From Streptomyces tauricus (GTDB lineage Bacteria; Actinomycetota; Actinomycetes; Streptomycetales; Streptomycetaceae), in assembly GCF_014650955.1 (NCBI RefSeq), contig NZ_BMVY01000011.1:124001-188000 (forward strand): a DNA stretch of 64,000 nucleotides. The letters are read 5' to 3'. The notes beneath the pieces were generated by a model. It saw only the letters and a list, made by a program, of their open reading frames with translations, had not been told where the DNA came from and searched no databases. The translations under genes and the position numbers were made by a program. Below, one piece after another: positions 31,460-40,394 of the stretch (position 1 is the stretch's first letter; the number at the start of each line of letters is the position of its first letter).

Positions 31460-32764
31460 ATGGGTCAGGGTCAGCAGGAGAAGGTGGCGACCAGCCTCAC
31501 CGGCGCCGTCAGCGAGGAGATCAGCGCCTCCCTCGCCCCGGTCGACGCCGAGTTGGAGCGCCGCTACCCCGGAGACCCCGGCACCCGCCAGCCCGTCCAC
31601 ACCGTGTACGTACCGGGCGACGCCTTCACCGCGGACACCGTCCGCTCCTGGGGCGACCAGGCACTCACCGCCCTCGACCGGCACGCGCCCGACGCCGCCT
31701 CCCTCGCCGCCGTCCTCGGCCTCTCCGACGACCTCGCGGAGCCCGTGTACGCCCGCGTACGCGCCAAGCTGGAGCGTGAGCCGATCGAAGACCTGCGGGT
31801 CGACTTCGAGGACGGCTACGGACCGCGTCCCGACGCCGAGGAGGACGAGGCGGCAGCCCGCGCCGCCCGGCTCATCGCGCAGGCCTACCAGGACGGCACG
31901 GCGGCCCCGTACATGGGCATCCGGATGAAGTGCATGGAGGCGCCGGTCCGCGACCGGGGCATCCGCACGCTCGACATCTTCCTCACCGGCCTGATGGAGG
32001 CCGGCGGGCTGCCCGGCGGACTGGTGCTCACCCTGCCGAAGGTCACGTACCCGGAGCAGGTCACCGCGATGGTGCGGCTCCTGGAGGAGTTCGAGAAGGC
32101 CCACGGGCTGGAGCGGGGCCGGATCGGGTTCGAGATCCAGATCGAGACCAGCCAGTCCATCCTCGCCACCGACGGCACGGCGACCGTCGCCCGGATGATC
32201 CAGGCCGCCGAGGGCCGCGCCACCGGCCTGCACTACGGGACCTTCGACTACAGCGCCTGCCTCGGCGTCTCGGCCGCCTACCAGGCGAGCGACCACCCGG
32301 CCGCCGACCACGCCAAGGCGATCATGCAGGTCGCGGCCGCCGGTACCGGCGTACGGGTCTCGGACGGCTCCACCAACGTGCTGCCGGTCGGCCCGACGGC
32401 GAAGGTCCACGACGCCTGGCGCCTGCACTTCGGCCTCACCCGACGCGCCCTCGCCCGCGCCTACTACCAGGGCTGGGACATGCACCCCGGGCACCTCCCG
32501 ACCCGGTACGCGGCCGTGTTCGCCTTCTACCGCGAGGGGTTCGAGCAGGCCGCGGCGCGCCTCGTCGCGTACGCCAACCGGGCCGGCGGCGACGTGATGG
32601 ACGAGCCCGCCACCGCCAAGGCGCTCAGCGGCTATCTGCTGCGCGGCCTGGACTGCGGGGCCCTCGGCATCGCCGAGGTGGCACGGGCGACCGGGCTCAC
32701 GCGCACGGACCTGGAGGGCTTCGCGGTACCGAGGCGGGCGGACCTGACCGTCTTGGCCAAGTAG
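31460..32764 (+). CDS. DUF6986 aldolase/citrate-lyase-like protein
   Basis: 434 residues, strong AGGAGG before ATG 31460. The protein resembles the HpcH/HpaI aldolase / malate-synthase-like TIM barrel: RVDFEDGYGPRPDAEEDEAA, GIRMKCMEAPVRDRGIRTLD, LPKVTYPEQV, GFEIQIETSQSI (metal-binding Glu), LHYGTFDYSACLG and GWDMHPGHLPTRYAAVFAFY. I recognise the actinobacterial DUF6986 family. Expected chemistry is aldol or Claisen cleavage/condensation of 2-oxo acids. The upstream IclR-like palindrome suggests membership of a glyoxylate or purine-degradation regulon. Confidence 0.85.
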   Translation: MGQGQQEKVATSLTGAVSEEISASLAPVDAELERRYPGDPGTRQPVHTVYVPGDAFTADTVRSWGDQALTALDRHAPDAASLAAVLGLSDDLAEPVYARVRAKLEREPIEDLRVDFEDGYGPRPDAEEDEAAARAARLIAQAYQDGTAAPYMGIRMKCMEAPVRDRGIRTLDIFLTGLMEAGGLPGGLVLTLPKVTYPEQVTAMVRLLEEFEKAHGLERGRIGFEIQIETSQSILATDGTATVARMIQAAEGRATGLHYGTFDYSACLGVSAAYQASDHPAADHAKAIMQVAAAGTGVRVSDGSTNVLPVGPTAKVHDAWRLHFGLTRRALARAYYQGWDMHPGHLPTRYAAVFAFYREGFEQAAARLVAYANRAGGDVMDEPATAKALSGYLLRGLDCGALGIAEVARATGLTRTDLEGFAVPRRADLTVLAK

Positions 32765-32860
32765 CGGCCCTGTCACAGCCCTCGCCACCGGCCCTCGCCG
32801 TCACCCGGGCCCCGTACTGTGGGCGGCACTTCATTGACATGTCACAGGAACGGGGCAGCG

Positions 32861-34684
32861 GTGTCTGCGGGGGAGAACCAGCAGCCGGGGGAGAAGGCCC
32901 GGCCCGGGGAGACGGAACAGCCCGGGGAAACGGAACAGCCCGAAGGGGCCGGGCGGCTCCTGGTCGGCCGCTACCGCGTCGTGGCCCCGCTGGGCCGCGG
33001 CGGCATGGGCGTGGTGTGGCGGGCCCGTGACGAGGTGCTCGGCCGTGAGGTGGCGGTCAAGGAGCTGCGCACCTACACGGACGCGGACGGACCCGAACTC
33101 GCCGACCTGGGGCTGCGTATGCAGCGCGAGGCCCGCGCGGCGGCCAGGGTGCGCCACCCCGGCGTGATCGCGGTGCACGACGTGGCGGAGGTCGACGGCC
33201 GCCCGCTGATCGTCATGGAACTGGTGGACGGCCCGTCCCTGGACGACGTCCTGCGTGAGCGCGGCACGATCGGCGCCCGCGAGGCCGCCGGGATCGGCGC
33301 GAAGGTCATGGACGCGCTCGCCGCGGCCCACCGCGCGGGAGTCCTGCACCGCGACGTGAAACCGGGCAACATCCTGCTCGACCGCTCGGGCCGGGTCGTC
33401 CTCACGGACTTCGGCATCGCCACCATGGAGGACCCCGGCGACGGCTCCACCGCGCATCTCACACGCAGCGGTGAACTGGTCGGCTCGCTGGACTACATGG
33501 CACCCGAAAGGGCTCAGGGGTACGAGCCGGGCCCCGCGTCCGACATCTGGGCCCTCGGCGCCACGCTGTACGCGGCCGTCGAGGGGTCCTCGCCGTTCCG
33601 CCGCACGTCCACGTGGTCCACGCTCACGGCGATCGTCGTCGAACCGCTGCCCGAACCGCGCCGGGCCGGACCCCTCGGTCCCGTACTGCGCCAGCTGATG
33701 CACAAGCAGCCCGAAACCCGTCCGGCCGCCGGCCGCGCCAGTGAGCTCCTGGAAGCCGTAGCGGCGGCGACCGCCCAGGACGCGACCGGCCCGGACCCGG
33801 TCGCCCAGGACCCGGTCGTCCAGGACTCGGCGACGCGCGGGCTGAGGGCGCCCGCGCCGCCGGTACGGGAGGCGACCGAGCGGAGCGTACCGGTGATACC
33901 ACCGGGTTTCGGGCCGCCGCAGCCGATGTCGCAGCCGATGTCGCAGCCGGTGCCGCAGTCGATGCCGCGGGCGGCCACCCCGGCGGACCCGGTCGTCCCG
34001 GCCACGGCCGCGAGCTCGCGTCGCGGCAGGGGCCGTGTGTGGCTCGTCGGCGCGGCCGTCGCCGTCGTACTGGCCTCGACCGGCGTCATCGTCGCCCACC
34101 TGACGGGCTCCGACGACTCCGGGTCCGCCGCCAGGACCGGGGCCTCCAGGGGCGTGGACGGCACCGCCTCCCCGGGGGCCACCCGCGGCTCGGTCGACCT
34201 GACGGACGACAAGAAGCCCGCGGATCAGGGCGACAAGGAGAAGTCCCCGTCCCCGAGCGGCAAGCCGGACCGCACGGCGGACGCCGGCGGCGCCGGGGAC
34301 ACCGACGGCGCCGACCCCAAGGACAAGGCCACCGCTCCCTCGCCCGAGTCCACCAAGGGCGGCACGACGGGTTCGGGCGGAGGGGAGACCGCGAGCTCCG
34401 CACCGGTCTGCCACGCCATCGGAGGCGGCAAGTACAACTGCCAGGTCTGGAAGACCGCGACGTCGTACACCGCCGCGGGAGCGCGGGCGGGCACCCTCTA
34501 CGCCGGCACCAACTACTTCTACTGCCAGCAGGACCTCGGGCGCCGCGAGACCTCCGGGAAGTGGACGAACACCTGGTGGGCGAGGACCGACGACGACAGC
34601 GGCAACACCGGCGTCTACGTCAGCGACGTCTACATCCAGGGCGGCGACAACGACTCACCGGTGCCCGGACTGCCCGTCTGCTGA
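32861..34684 (+). CDS. Transmembrane Ser/Thr protein kinase with extracytoplasmic domain
   Basis: 607 residues from GTG 32861. The kinase domain (~35-300) has glycine loop GRGGMGVVW, Lys67, HRDVKPGN with Asp165, and DFG Asp183. A Pro/Ala-rich juxtamembrane stretch containing repeated QPMSQPM follows, then one helix (~393-413) and an acidic/Ser-rich stalk. A compact C-terminal domain has Cys in PVCHAIGG, YNCQVW, FYCQQD and GLPVC, probably two disulphides. This is a PknB-like architecture without PASTA repeats. A 10-bp palindrome TGACATGTCA (32835-32844) lies in the leader. The last 55 bp overlap a convergent gene. Confidence 0.95.
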   Translation: MSAGENQQPGEKARPGETEQPGETEQPEGAGRLLVGRYRVVAPLGRGGMGVVWRARDEVLGREVAVKELRTYTDADGPELADLGLRMQREARAAARVRHPGVIAVHDVAEVDGRPLIVMELVDGPSLDDVLRERGTIGAREAAGIGAKVMDALAAAHRAGVLHRDVKPGNILLDRSGRVVLTDFGIATMEDPGDGSTAHLTRSGELVGSLDYMAPERAQGYEPGPASDIWALGATLYAAVEGSSPFRRTSTWSTLTAIVVEPLPEPRRAGPLGPVLRQLMHKQPETRPAAGRASELLEAVAAATAQDATGPDPVAQDPVVQDSATRGLRAPAPPVREATERSVPVIPPGFGPPQPMSQPMSQPVPQSMPRAATPADPVVPATAASSRRGRGRVWLVGAAVAVVLASTGVIVAHLTGSDDSGSAARTGASRGVDGTASPGATRGSVDLTDDKKPADQGDKEKSPSPSGKPDRTADAGGAGDTDGADPKDKATAPSPESTKGGTTGSGGGETASSAPVCHAIGGGKYNCQVWKTATSYTAAGARAGTLYAGTNYFYCQQDLGRRETSGKWTNTWWARTDDDSGNTGVYVSDVYIQGGDNDSPVPGLPVC

Positions 34685-35466
34685 CCCCGTACGTACTTCT
34701 CCAGGCCGGAAGCCGTCGTGCGCCCCTCCCGGGCGAAGAGCCGCGTCCCCTCGGCGCAGAGCCGCAGGTCGCCGCGCGCCCGGGAGCAGAACTCCTCGGG
34801 CGTGGCCCCGAACAGCTTCCGCAAGCCCGGTGACTCCGCGAGCAGTTCGGTGAGCAGCCGACGCTCACCGGGGTGCTCGCGCGGGGTCCCCGTGCCGTCC
34901 TGGAGGACACCGTGACGGTTCACATAGAGATGCACACCGTCGAGCGGCCGCCCACCGAGCTCGCCCGGCCCGCTCGGCTCCGGCTCGACGCGGAAGCCGG
35001 TCGAAGGCAGCAGCACGCGATCGTACGCGCCCGACGGCCGCGTGACTCCCTCGCTCGCGTCGATCGCGGCCAGCTGTGCGGGGTCCAGCCAGGTGATGAA
35101 CAGTTCCCGGGTGTGCCCGGGGGCGCGAAAGGGCGAGGCGGACACGTATCCCAGGGCGCTGACGTGCGCCGACACGCCGATCTCCAGACCGGTGACCCGC
35201 GCCTTCACCAGGGGGATCGGGGACGACAGCTCGTACTGGCGCATCTTGTGCCGGAGTTGCGCGGGGGAGGCGTTCGAGCCGACCGCGAGGACGGGCACCC
35301 GGCCCGGGAACGTGCGCCGGGTCAGGGGCAGCAGCCGGTCCCCGTCGAGGAGCCCCGACTCCGCGGGCCAGGCGCCGGGGTAGACCAGAGGGTGTTCGCG
35401 CGGTGCCACGGACAGGCCGAGGGCTTCGAGCGTGCGGTCGGCGGGGTGCTGCCGGGGCTCTCCCAT
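34630..35466 (-). CDS. Conserved protein with gamma-glutamylcyclotransferase-like signature
   Basis: 278 residues from ATG 35466. The segment VPVLAVGSNASPAQLRHKM, followed by SPIPLVKARVTGLEIGVSAHV and LFITWLDPAQLAAIDASEG, resembles the YGSN loop and core of the GGCT/AIG2-like fold, though I cannot see the catalytic Glu with certainty. No signal peptide. It follows the lacI gene by 13 bp on the same strand and likely shares its message. It overlaps the convergent kinase gene by 55 bp at its 3' end. Confidence 0.72.
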   Translation of the reverse strand: MGEPRQHPADRTLEALGLSVAPREHPLVYPGAWPAESGLLDGDRLLPLTRRTFPGRVPVLAVGSNASPAQLRHKMRQYELSSPIPLVKARVTGLEIGVSAHVSALGYVSASPFRAPGHTRELFITWLDPAQLAAIDASEGVTRPSGAYDRVLLPSTGFRVEPEPSGPGELGGRPLDGVHLYVNRHGVLQDGTGTPREHPGERRLLTELLAESPGLRKLFGATPEEFCSRARGDLRLCAEGTRLFAREGRTTASGLEKYVRGQQTGSPGTGESLSPPWM

Positions 35467-35479
35467 GTATCGGGCGGTA

Positions 35480-36517
35480 TCAGGCGGCGGGCGGCAGTTC
35501 ACCCGAGCCACGGGTGATCAGACGCGTCGGGAGTTCGATGCGCTCGGGCAGCACGAGGGAGCCGTCCAGCTGGCGGAAGAGACGGTCGGCGGCGGTGCGG
35601 CCGAGCTGGGCCGCGTCCTGGGCGACGACGGTGACCCCGGGCTGGAGGAGATCGGCCAGTTCGATGTCGTCGAAGCCGACCAGGGCGACCGGGCGGGCGC
35701 GCTCGGCGATGACGCGTACGACGGTGACCGTCACGCGGTTGTTGCCCGCGAAGACCGCGGTCACGGGGGAGGAGCCCGAGAGCATGGTCTCGGCCGCCAG
35801 ACGGACCCGCTCCGGGCCGGTGACGCCCAGGGACATCCAGTCGGGCTCCACCGGGATGCCGGCGTCCTCCATCGCGGCGCGATAGCCGCGCAGCCGCTCG
35901 GCGGCGGTGTGGATGCGGGGCATGTCGCCGATGAACCCGATCCGGCGGTGGCCGTGCGCGATGAGATGGGCGACGCCGTCGCGCGCACCGCCGAAGCTGT
36001 CGGAGAGTACGACGTCCGCGTCGATCTGCCCGGCGGGCCGGTCCACGAACACCGTGGCGACGCCCGCCTTTATCTCGGGCTCCAGATAGCGGTGGTCGTC
36101 CCCGGCGGGGATGACGACCAGGCCGTCCACGCGGCGCGCGCAGAGCGCGAGGACCAGTTCCTGCTCGCGGTCCGGGTCCTCGGCGCTGGAACCGTTGATC
36201 AACAGGGCGCCGTGGGCGCGGGCCACCTCCTCCACCGCGCGGCTCAGCGGACCGTAGAACGGGTCCGCCAGGTCCTCCAGGACCAGGCCGATGCTCGCGG
36301 TACGGCCCTTGCGGAGCACGCGCGCGCTGTCGTTGCGCCGGAAGCCCAGCGCGTCGATGGCCTCCTGCACCCGGCGCTCGGTGTCGGGGGTCACCCCGGG
36401 CTCGCCGTTGACTACGCGCGATACCGTCTTCAGGCCGACCCCGGCACGCGCGGCGACGTCCTTCATCGTCGGGCGGTTGCCGTAGCGGCTCTCGGTTCGG
36501 CGGGCGGTCTCGGCCAC
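35480..36517 (-). CDS. LacI family transcriptional regulator, divergent from ROK kinase
   Basis: 345 residues from GTG 36517 (AGGACA upstream). The DNA-binding head is TMKDVAARAGVGLKTVSRVV, the hinge LGFRRNDSARVLRKGRT, followed by a sugar-sensing domain with GFIGDMPRIHTAAERLRGY and FDDIELADLLQPGVTVVAQD. A longer frame to 36619 would run into the operator and is unlikely. It faces away from a ROK sugar kinase with the perfect palindrome GACAACGTTGTC between them, so it probably represses both directions. Confidence 0.93.
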   Translation of the reverse strand: MAETARRTESRYGNRPTMKDVAARAGVGLKTVSRVVNGEPGVTPDTERRVQEAIDALGFRRNDSARVLRKGRTASIGLVLEDLADPFYGPLSRAVEEVARAHGALLINGSSAEDPDREQELVLALCARRVDGLVVIPAGDDHRYLEPEIKAGVATVFVDRPAGQIDADVVLSDSFGGARDGVAHLIAHGHRRIGFIGDMPRIHTAAERLRGYRAAMEDAGIPVEPDWMSLGVTGPERVRLAAETMLSGSSPVTAVFAGNNRVTVTVVRVIAERARPVALVGFDDIELADLLQPGVTVVAQDAAQLGRTAADRLFRQLDGSLVLPERIELPTRLITRGSGELPPAA

Positions 36518-36614
36518 GATGCGCTGTCCTGTCCTGTAGTCCTGTGGGGCCGCGTCGGACGTGACGGGCCCGATGGGCACCCGGATCGGGATGTGGCGTC
36601 GAGCATAGAGCCTG

Positions 36615-36626
36615 GACAACGTTGTC
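36615..36626 (+). promoter_or_regulatory. LacI operator GACAACGTTGTC
   Basis: A perfect 12-bp palindrome with the central CG typical of LacI/GalR operators, 98 bp before lacI and 112 bp before the ROK gene. Confidence 0.75.
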
Positions 36627-36737
36627 AGATGCGAGAGAGACTGTCCATCGCTTTCTCCGGCCCGCTCTCCCCACCGCGCGACCGGCCTGCCCTTTCCTCA
36701 TGGTCCAATCGGGATCCGATCGGGAGAACTGACACTG

Positions 36738-37691
36738 ATGCACACCGACCTCGTGGCCGCGCTCGACATCGGCGGCACCAAGATCGCCGGAGCGCTGGTG
36801 GACGGCCACGGCCGGATCCTGCTGCGCGCCCAGCGGCCGACGCCCGCGCAGGAGCACGGCGACATCGTCATCCGGGCCGTCGAGGCCGTACTCGGCGAGC
36901 TGACCGCCTCGCCGCTGTGGAGCGGGGTGACGGCGGTCGGCATCGGCAGCGCCGGGCCCGTGGACGCCTCGGCGGGCACGGTGAGTCCGGTGAACGTTCC
37001 CGGCTGGCGCGACTACCCGCTCGTCGAGCGGGTCCGCGCCGTGACGGGCGGGCTGCCCGTCGAGCTGATCGGCGACGGGGTGGCGATCACGGCGGCCGAG
37101 CACTGGCAGGGGGCGGCGCGGGGGCACGACAACGCGCTCTGCATGGTCGTCTCGACGGGTGTGGGCGGCGGGCTGGTCCTCGGCGGCAAGCTGCACCCCG
37201 GGCCCACGGGCAACTCCGGCCACATCGGTCACATCAGCGTGGACCTCGACGGAGACCTGTGTCCGTGCGGGTCCCGTGGCTGCGTCGAGCGCATCGCGAG
37301 CGGGCCGAACATCGCGCGCCGCGCCATCGAGGGCGGCTGGCGGCCGGGTCCCGAGGGTGACGCCTCCGCGGCGGCGGTGGCGGTGGCGGCGCGGGCCAGC
37401 GACCCGGTCGCGACGGCCTCCTTCGAACGGGCCGCGCAGGCGCTGGCGGCGGGCATCGCGGCGACCGCGACCCTCGTGGAGATCGACATCGCGGTGATCG
37501 GCGGGGGAGTGGGCAAGGCGGGCGAGGTGCTGTTCGCGCCGCTGCGGGCCGCGCTGCGCGACTACGCGACGCTGTCGTTCGTCCAGCGGCTCACGGTGAC
37601 GCCCGCGCAGATGGGAACGGACGCGGGGCTCGTGGGCGCGGCGTCGGCGGCGCTGAGCGTCCGCCCCAGCCCCACGGCCGTCGTCGGCTGA
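36738..37691 (+). CDS. ROK family sugar kinase-like protein
   Basis: 317 residues. ATP motif ALDIGGTKIAGAL (8-20), GHIGHISVD with metal-ligand His, and the ROK zinc motif CPCGSRGCVE (Cys175, 177, 182). The catalytic loop reads IGDGVA instead of the common ENDAN, keeping the Asp (113). Probably phosphorylates a hexose or amino sugar in the cytoplasm under control of the divergent LacI regulator. Confidence 0.92.
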   Translation: MHTDLVAALDIGGTKIAGALVDGHGRILLRAQRPTPAQEHGDIVIRAVEAVLGELTASPLWSGVTAVGIGSAGPVDASAGTVSPVNVPGWRDYPLVERVRAVTGGLPVELIGDGVAITAAEHWQGAARGHDNALCMVVSTGVGGGLVLGGKLHPGPTGNSGHIGHISVDLDGDLCPCGSRGCVERIASGPNIARRAIEGGWRPGPEGDASAAAVAVAARASDPVATASFERAAQALAAGIAATATLVEIDIAVIGGGVGKAGEVLFAPLRAALRDYATLSFVQRLTVTPAQMGTDAGLVGAASAALSVRPSPTAVVG

Positions 37692-37763
37692 GCCGCCCGC
37701 CGTTTTCTGGAGGGGCCTCCGGCTGCCGTGATGCGACGTGACATGGTGCGGGCCGATGAGGGC

Positions 37764-38270
37764 TGGCCGCGCAGTTCCCCGCGCCCCTAGGGGGTTGGGG
37801 CGGGGCCGGCTCTACGGGATGGGCCCGCGTCCGGGGGCCTTGGGGGCGAGGGGAACTGCGCGCTCAGCCGCGACGGACCCGCACCCTGGAGACGACCGTG
37901 CCCGTGGGGGTCGCGCTGCGGGTGGCCGCGGGGCGGGCCCGCCCCGCGGTCTTGGGGGCGCGGGGAACGGCGCACCCAGCCACGACGGACCCGCACCCGG
38001 GAGGCCACAGTGCCTGTGGTGGCGTTGTGGGTGGCTGCCTCCGGGAGCGGGCCCGCGGCCGAGGGGCTTCAGGGGCGCGGGAAACTGCGCGCTCAGCCCC
38101 GACGGACCCGCACCTGCGAGGCCGTCGCGGCCGAGGGGCCCCAGGGGCGAGGGGAACTGCGCACCCAGCCGCGACGGACCCGCACCCGCCAGGCCGTCGC
38201 CGCCGAGAGGGGCTTCAGGGGCGCGGGGAACTGCGCGAGCAGTTGCCGCGGGCCCGGGCCCGGGGAGGCC
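37764..38270. repeat. Cluster of dispersed Streptomyces intergenic repeats (five direct, one inverted)
   Basis: Between the ROK gene and the convergent alpha-galactosidase gene lie copies of a 50-60 bp element with core GGGGCGCGGGGAACTGCGC and CGACGGACCCGCACC. Direct copies start near 37845, 37954, 38070, 38142 and 38217; an inverted copy is at 37766-37791. This sequence family recurs in intergenic regions of many Streptomyces genomes. The remainder of 37692-38291 has no gene. Confidence 0.8.
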
Positions 38271-38291
38271 GGCGCTCCCCGGGCGGTGCCG

Positions 38292-40394
38292 TCAGCAGGC
38301 GAGTTGGGCTGATGCCCAGTCGCCGTGGTCCGACGTGATCCCGTCGCCGCCGTCCGTGGCGACCAGGCGCACCACCTCCGCCCCGCGCACGTCGGCCGAA
38401 AGGCCCACCGCCGCGTCCGCGTTGGTGAGGACCCCGGTCGAGGCGACCTTCGTACCGTCGGCCCAGATCTCGAACGCGACGGACCCGTCCGCACCCTCCT
38501 CGTCGTCGACCCCGACCTGCGCGCTGACGGTCTCGCACGCCTCACCGGTGTAGTACTCGACGGCGCTCTCCGCATGGACGCCGAGCCCGGTGGCGTACAC
38601 GACCCCGTTGATCGTGAGCGGCCCGCCGTCGCCCGCCGCGCTCTCGCCGTTGCTGGTGTCGCGCTCGACCGGCCCCCAGCCGTTGCTCGCCGACAGCCAG
38701 GGAAGACGGCCGAGATCTGACGTGCCGGAGGGCGGCGCCACCGCCACGGTCGCCGTGAGCGGCAGCACGCTCTCGGCCCGCACCCCGCTCGGAGAGCGGT
38801 AGGCCGCCTTCAGCGTCACGTCGTACGACCCCGCAGGCGTACCGGCGGGCGCGGTCACCGTCCACCCGGTGCGCAACGCCCTGCCGGTCGGCAGGGAGCC
38901 CGCCGTGGTGGGCGACGTGGCCCGCACCCGCCACCCCTCGGGTCCGCTCAGGGACACGGAGACGCGCTTCGCGGGCGTGCGGCCCAGATCGGTGACCGAC
39001 GTCGTCAGGGCGGTCGCCCGGCCCGCCTCGGTCAAGGTGCTGCCGTCCACGCCGAGTTCCACGGCGGGCGGGTGCACGGCCCACCGGCCGTCGGCCGAGA
39101 CACGGACGAGGACCGTGCCGTGCGCGGGGACGGTCGCCGAGATCGTGCCCGCCGTGTGGTAGCTCCGGTGCTGCCACAGATCCCGCAGCGTGTAGGCGTC
39201 CGCCTCGGGCAGTCCCACGGCCTTCGCGCTGGTGGCGACACGCTGCGGACTGCCGGTCTCGTTGAAGAGGGCGACCGCGCGGCTGCCGTCCTTCATCTCC
39301 TTGGCGACCACCCAGCGGCCGCCCTCGGAGGAGACCACCGCGCCCTGCTTCCCGAGCGGGTCCTGGTCGACCGCGATGACTTCCTTGTTGCCGATGATGT
39401 CGAAGGTCTCGTCGGACACGGACCGCAGGTCCGAGCCGATGAGCAGCGGCGCGGCCATGACCGACCACATCGAGAAGTGGGTGCGGTACTCCGTGTCCGT
39501 CATCCCGCCGTTGCCGACCTCCAGCATGTCGGGGTCGTTCCACCGCCCGGGCCCGGCGTACGGCGCGAGCGGCAGGTTCTGCTTCATGATCGAGAGCATC
39601 GAACCCCAGTTGTCGCTGATGTCCCCGGTCGTGCGCCACAGATGGCCGACGTCCGCCGCCCACTCCCAGGGCTTGTTCTCACCCCACTCGCAGATGCTGT
39701 AGACGATGGGGCGGCCGGTCGTCTCGGACGCGGCCTTCAGGGCGTCACGCATCGTCGTGTAGCGCAGTTTGGCGTCCACGCCCTGGTTGTTGCAGTTGTC
39801 GTACTTCAGATAGTCGACACCCCAGTCGGCGAACTGCTGGGCGTCGCTGTACTCATGGCCGAGCGCGCCGGGAAATCCCGCGTCGTTGCAGGTCTTCGTG
39901 CCCGCGCTGGTGTAGATGCCGAGCTTGAGCCCCTTGGCGTGCACGTAGTCCGCGACCGCCTTGATCCCGCCGGGGAAGCGGACCGGGTCCGGGACCAGCT
40001 TGCCGTTCGCGTCGCGGGCGGGCAGCGCCCAGCAGTCGTCGAGGTTGACGTACTCGTACCCGGCGTCCTTGAGCCCCTTCTCGACGAAGATGTCCGCGAT
40101 CCCCTTGACCATCGCCTCGTCGAACTCCGCACGGCAGTGCGTGGAGTTCCAGTTGTTGAAGCCCATGGGCGGAGTGAGCGCGAGACCGTCGTCCAGGCCC
40201 GGAGCGGCCGACGCCGACGCCGACACGGCGGACGCTGACCCGGCGGTCGCCGACACGGCCGATGTCGCGGCGCCGGCGGTCTGGACCGGTCCGGCCGTCC
40301 CCCAGGTGCCGGTCAGGCCCAGGGCGCCGAGCAGTCCCGCGGTGAGTGCTCCGACCGCTCTTCGGCGAGTTGTGCGGGTGGGAAGGTGACGCAT
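38292..40394 (-). CDS. Secreted GH27 alpha-galactosidase with NEW3 and NPCBM modules
   Basis: 700 residues from ATG 40394 (GGAGGAA upstream). A long signal region (TRRRAVGALTAGLLGALGL) and a Ser/Ala linker precede the GH27 barrel (~70-450): TPPMGFNNWN, YVNLDDCWA, the nucleophile Asp199 in YLKYDNC, acid/base Asp258 in WRTTGDISDNW, and WNDPDML. A NEW3-type beta domain (about 450-550) and a C-terminal NPCBM domain (about 560-700, GVVYATGLGVHAESAVEYY) follow. It releases terminal alpha-galactose outside the cell. It converges on the ROK gene across the repeat cluster. Confidence 0.95.
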   Translation of the reverse strand: MRHLPTRTTRRRAVGALTAGLLGALGLTGTWGTAGPVQTAGAATSAVSATAGSASAVSASASAAPGLDDGLALTPPMGFNNWNSTHCRAEFDEAMVKGIADIFVEKGLKDAGYEYVNLDDCWALPARDANGKLVPDPVRFPGGIKAVADYVHAKGLKLGIYTSAGTKTCNDAGFPGALGHEYSDAQQFADWGVDYLKYDNCNNQGVDAKLRYTTMRDALKAASETTGRPIVYSICEWGENKPWEWAADVGHLWRTTGDISDNWGSMLSIMKQNLPLAPYAGPGRWNDPDMLEVGNGGMTDTEYRTHFSMWSVMAAPLLIGSDLRSVSDETFDIIGNKEVIAVDQDPLGKQGAVVSSEGGRWVVAKEMKDGSRAVALFNETGSPQRVATSAKAVGLPEADAYTLRDLWQHRSYHTAGTISATVPAHGTVLVRVSADGRWAVHPPAVELGVDGSTLTEAGRATALTTSVTDLGRTPAKRVSVSLSGPEGWRVRATSPTTAGSLPTGRALRTGWTVTAPAGTPAGSYDVTLKAAYRSPSGVRAESVLPLTATVAVAPPSGTSDLGRLPWLSASNGWGPVERDTSNGESAAGDGGPLTINGVVYATGLGVHAESAVEYYTGEACETVSAQVGVDDEEGADGSVAFEIWADGTKVASTGVLTNADAAVGLSADVRGAEVVRLVATDGGDGITSDHGDWASAQLAC

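Noticed and set aside
31415..32788. Minus-strand frame of 457 codons opposite the DUF6986 gene
   Set aside because: Antisense shadow rich in Gly/Val/Arg; the plus strand has promoter, ribosome site and conserved motifs.
37738..38553. Plus-strand frame of 271 codons across the repeat cluster
   Set aside because: It encodes only repeated RGXGNCAPS-type low-complexity sequence created by the dispersed DNA repeats.
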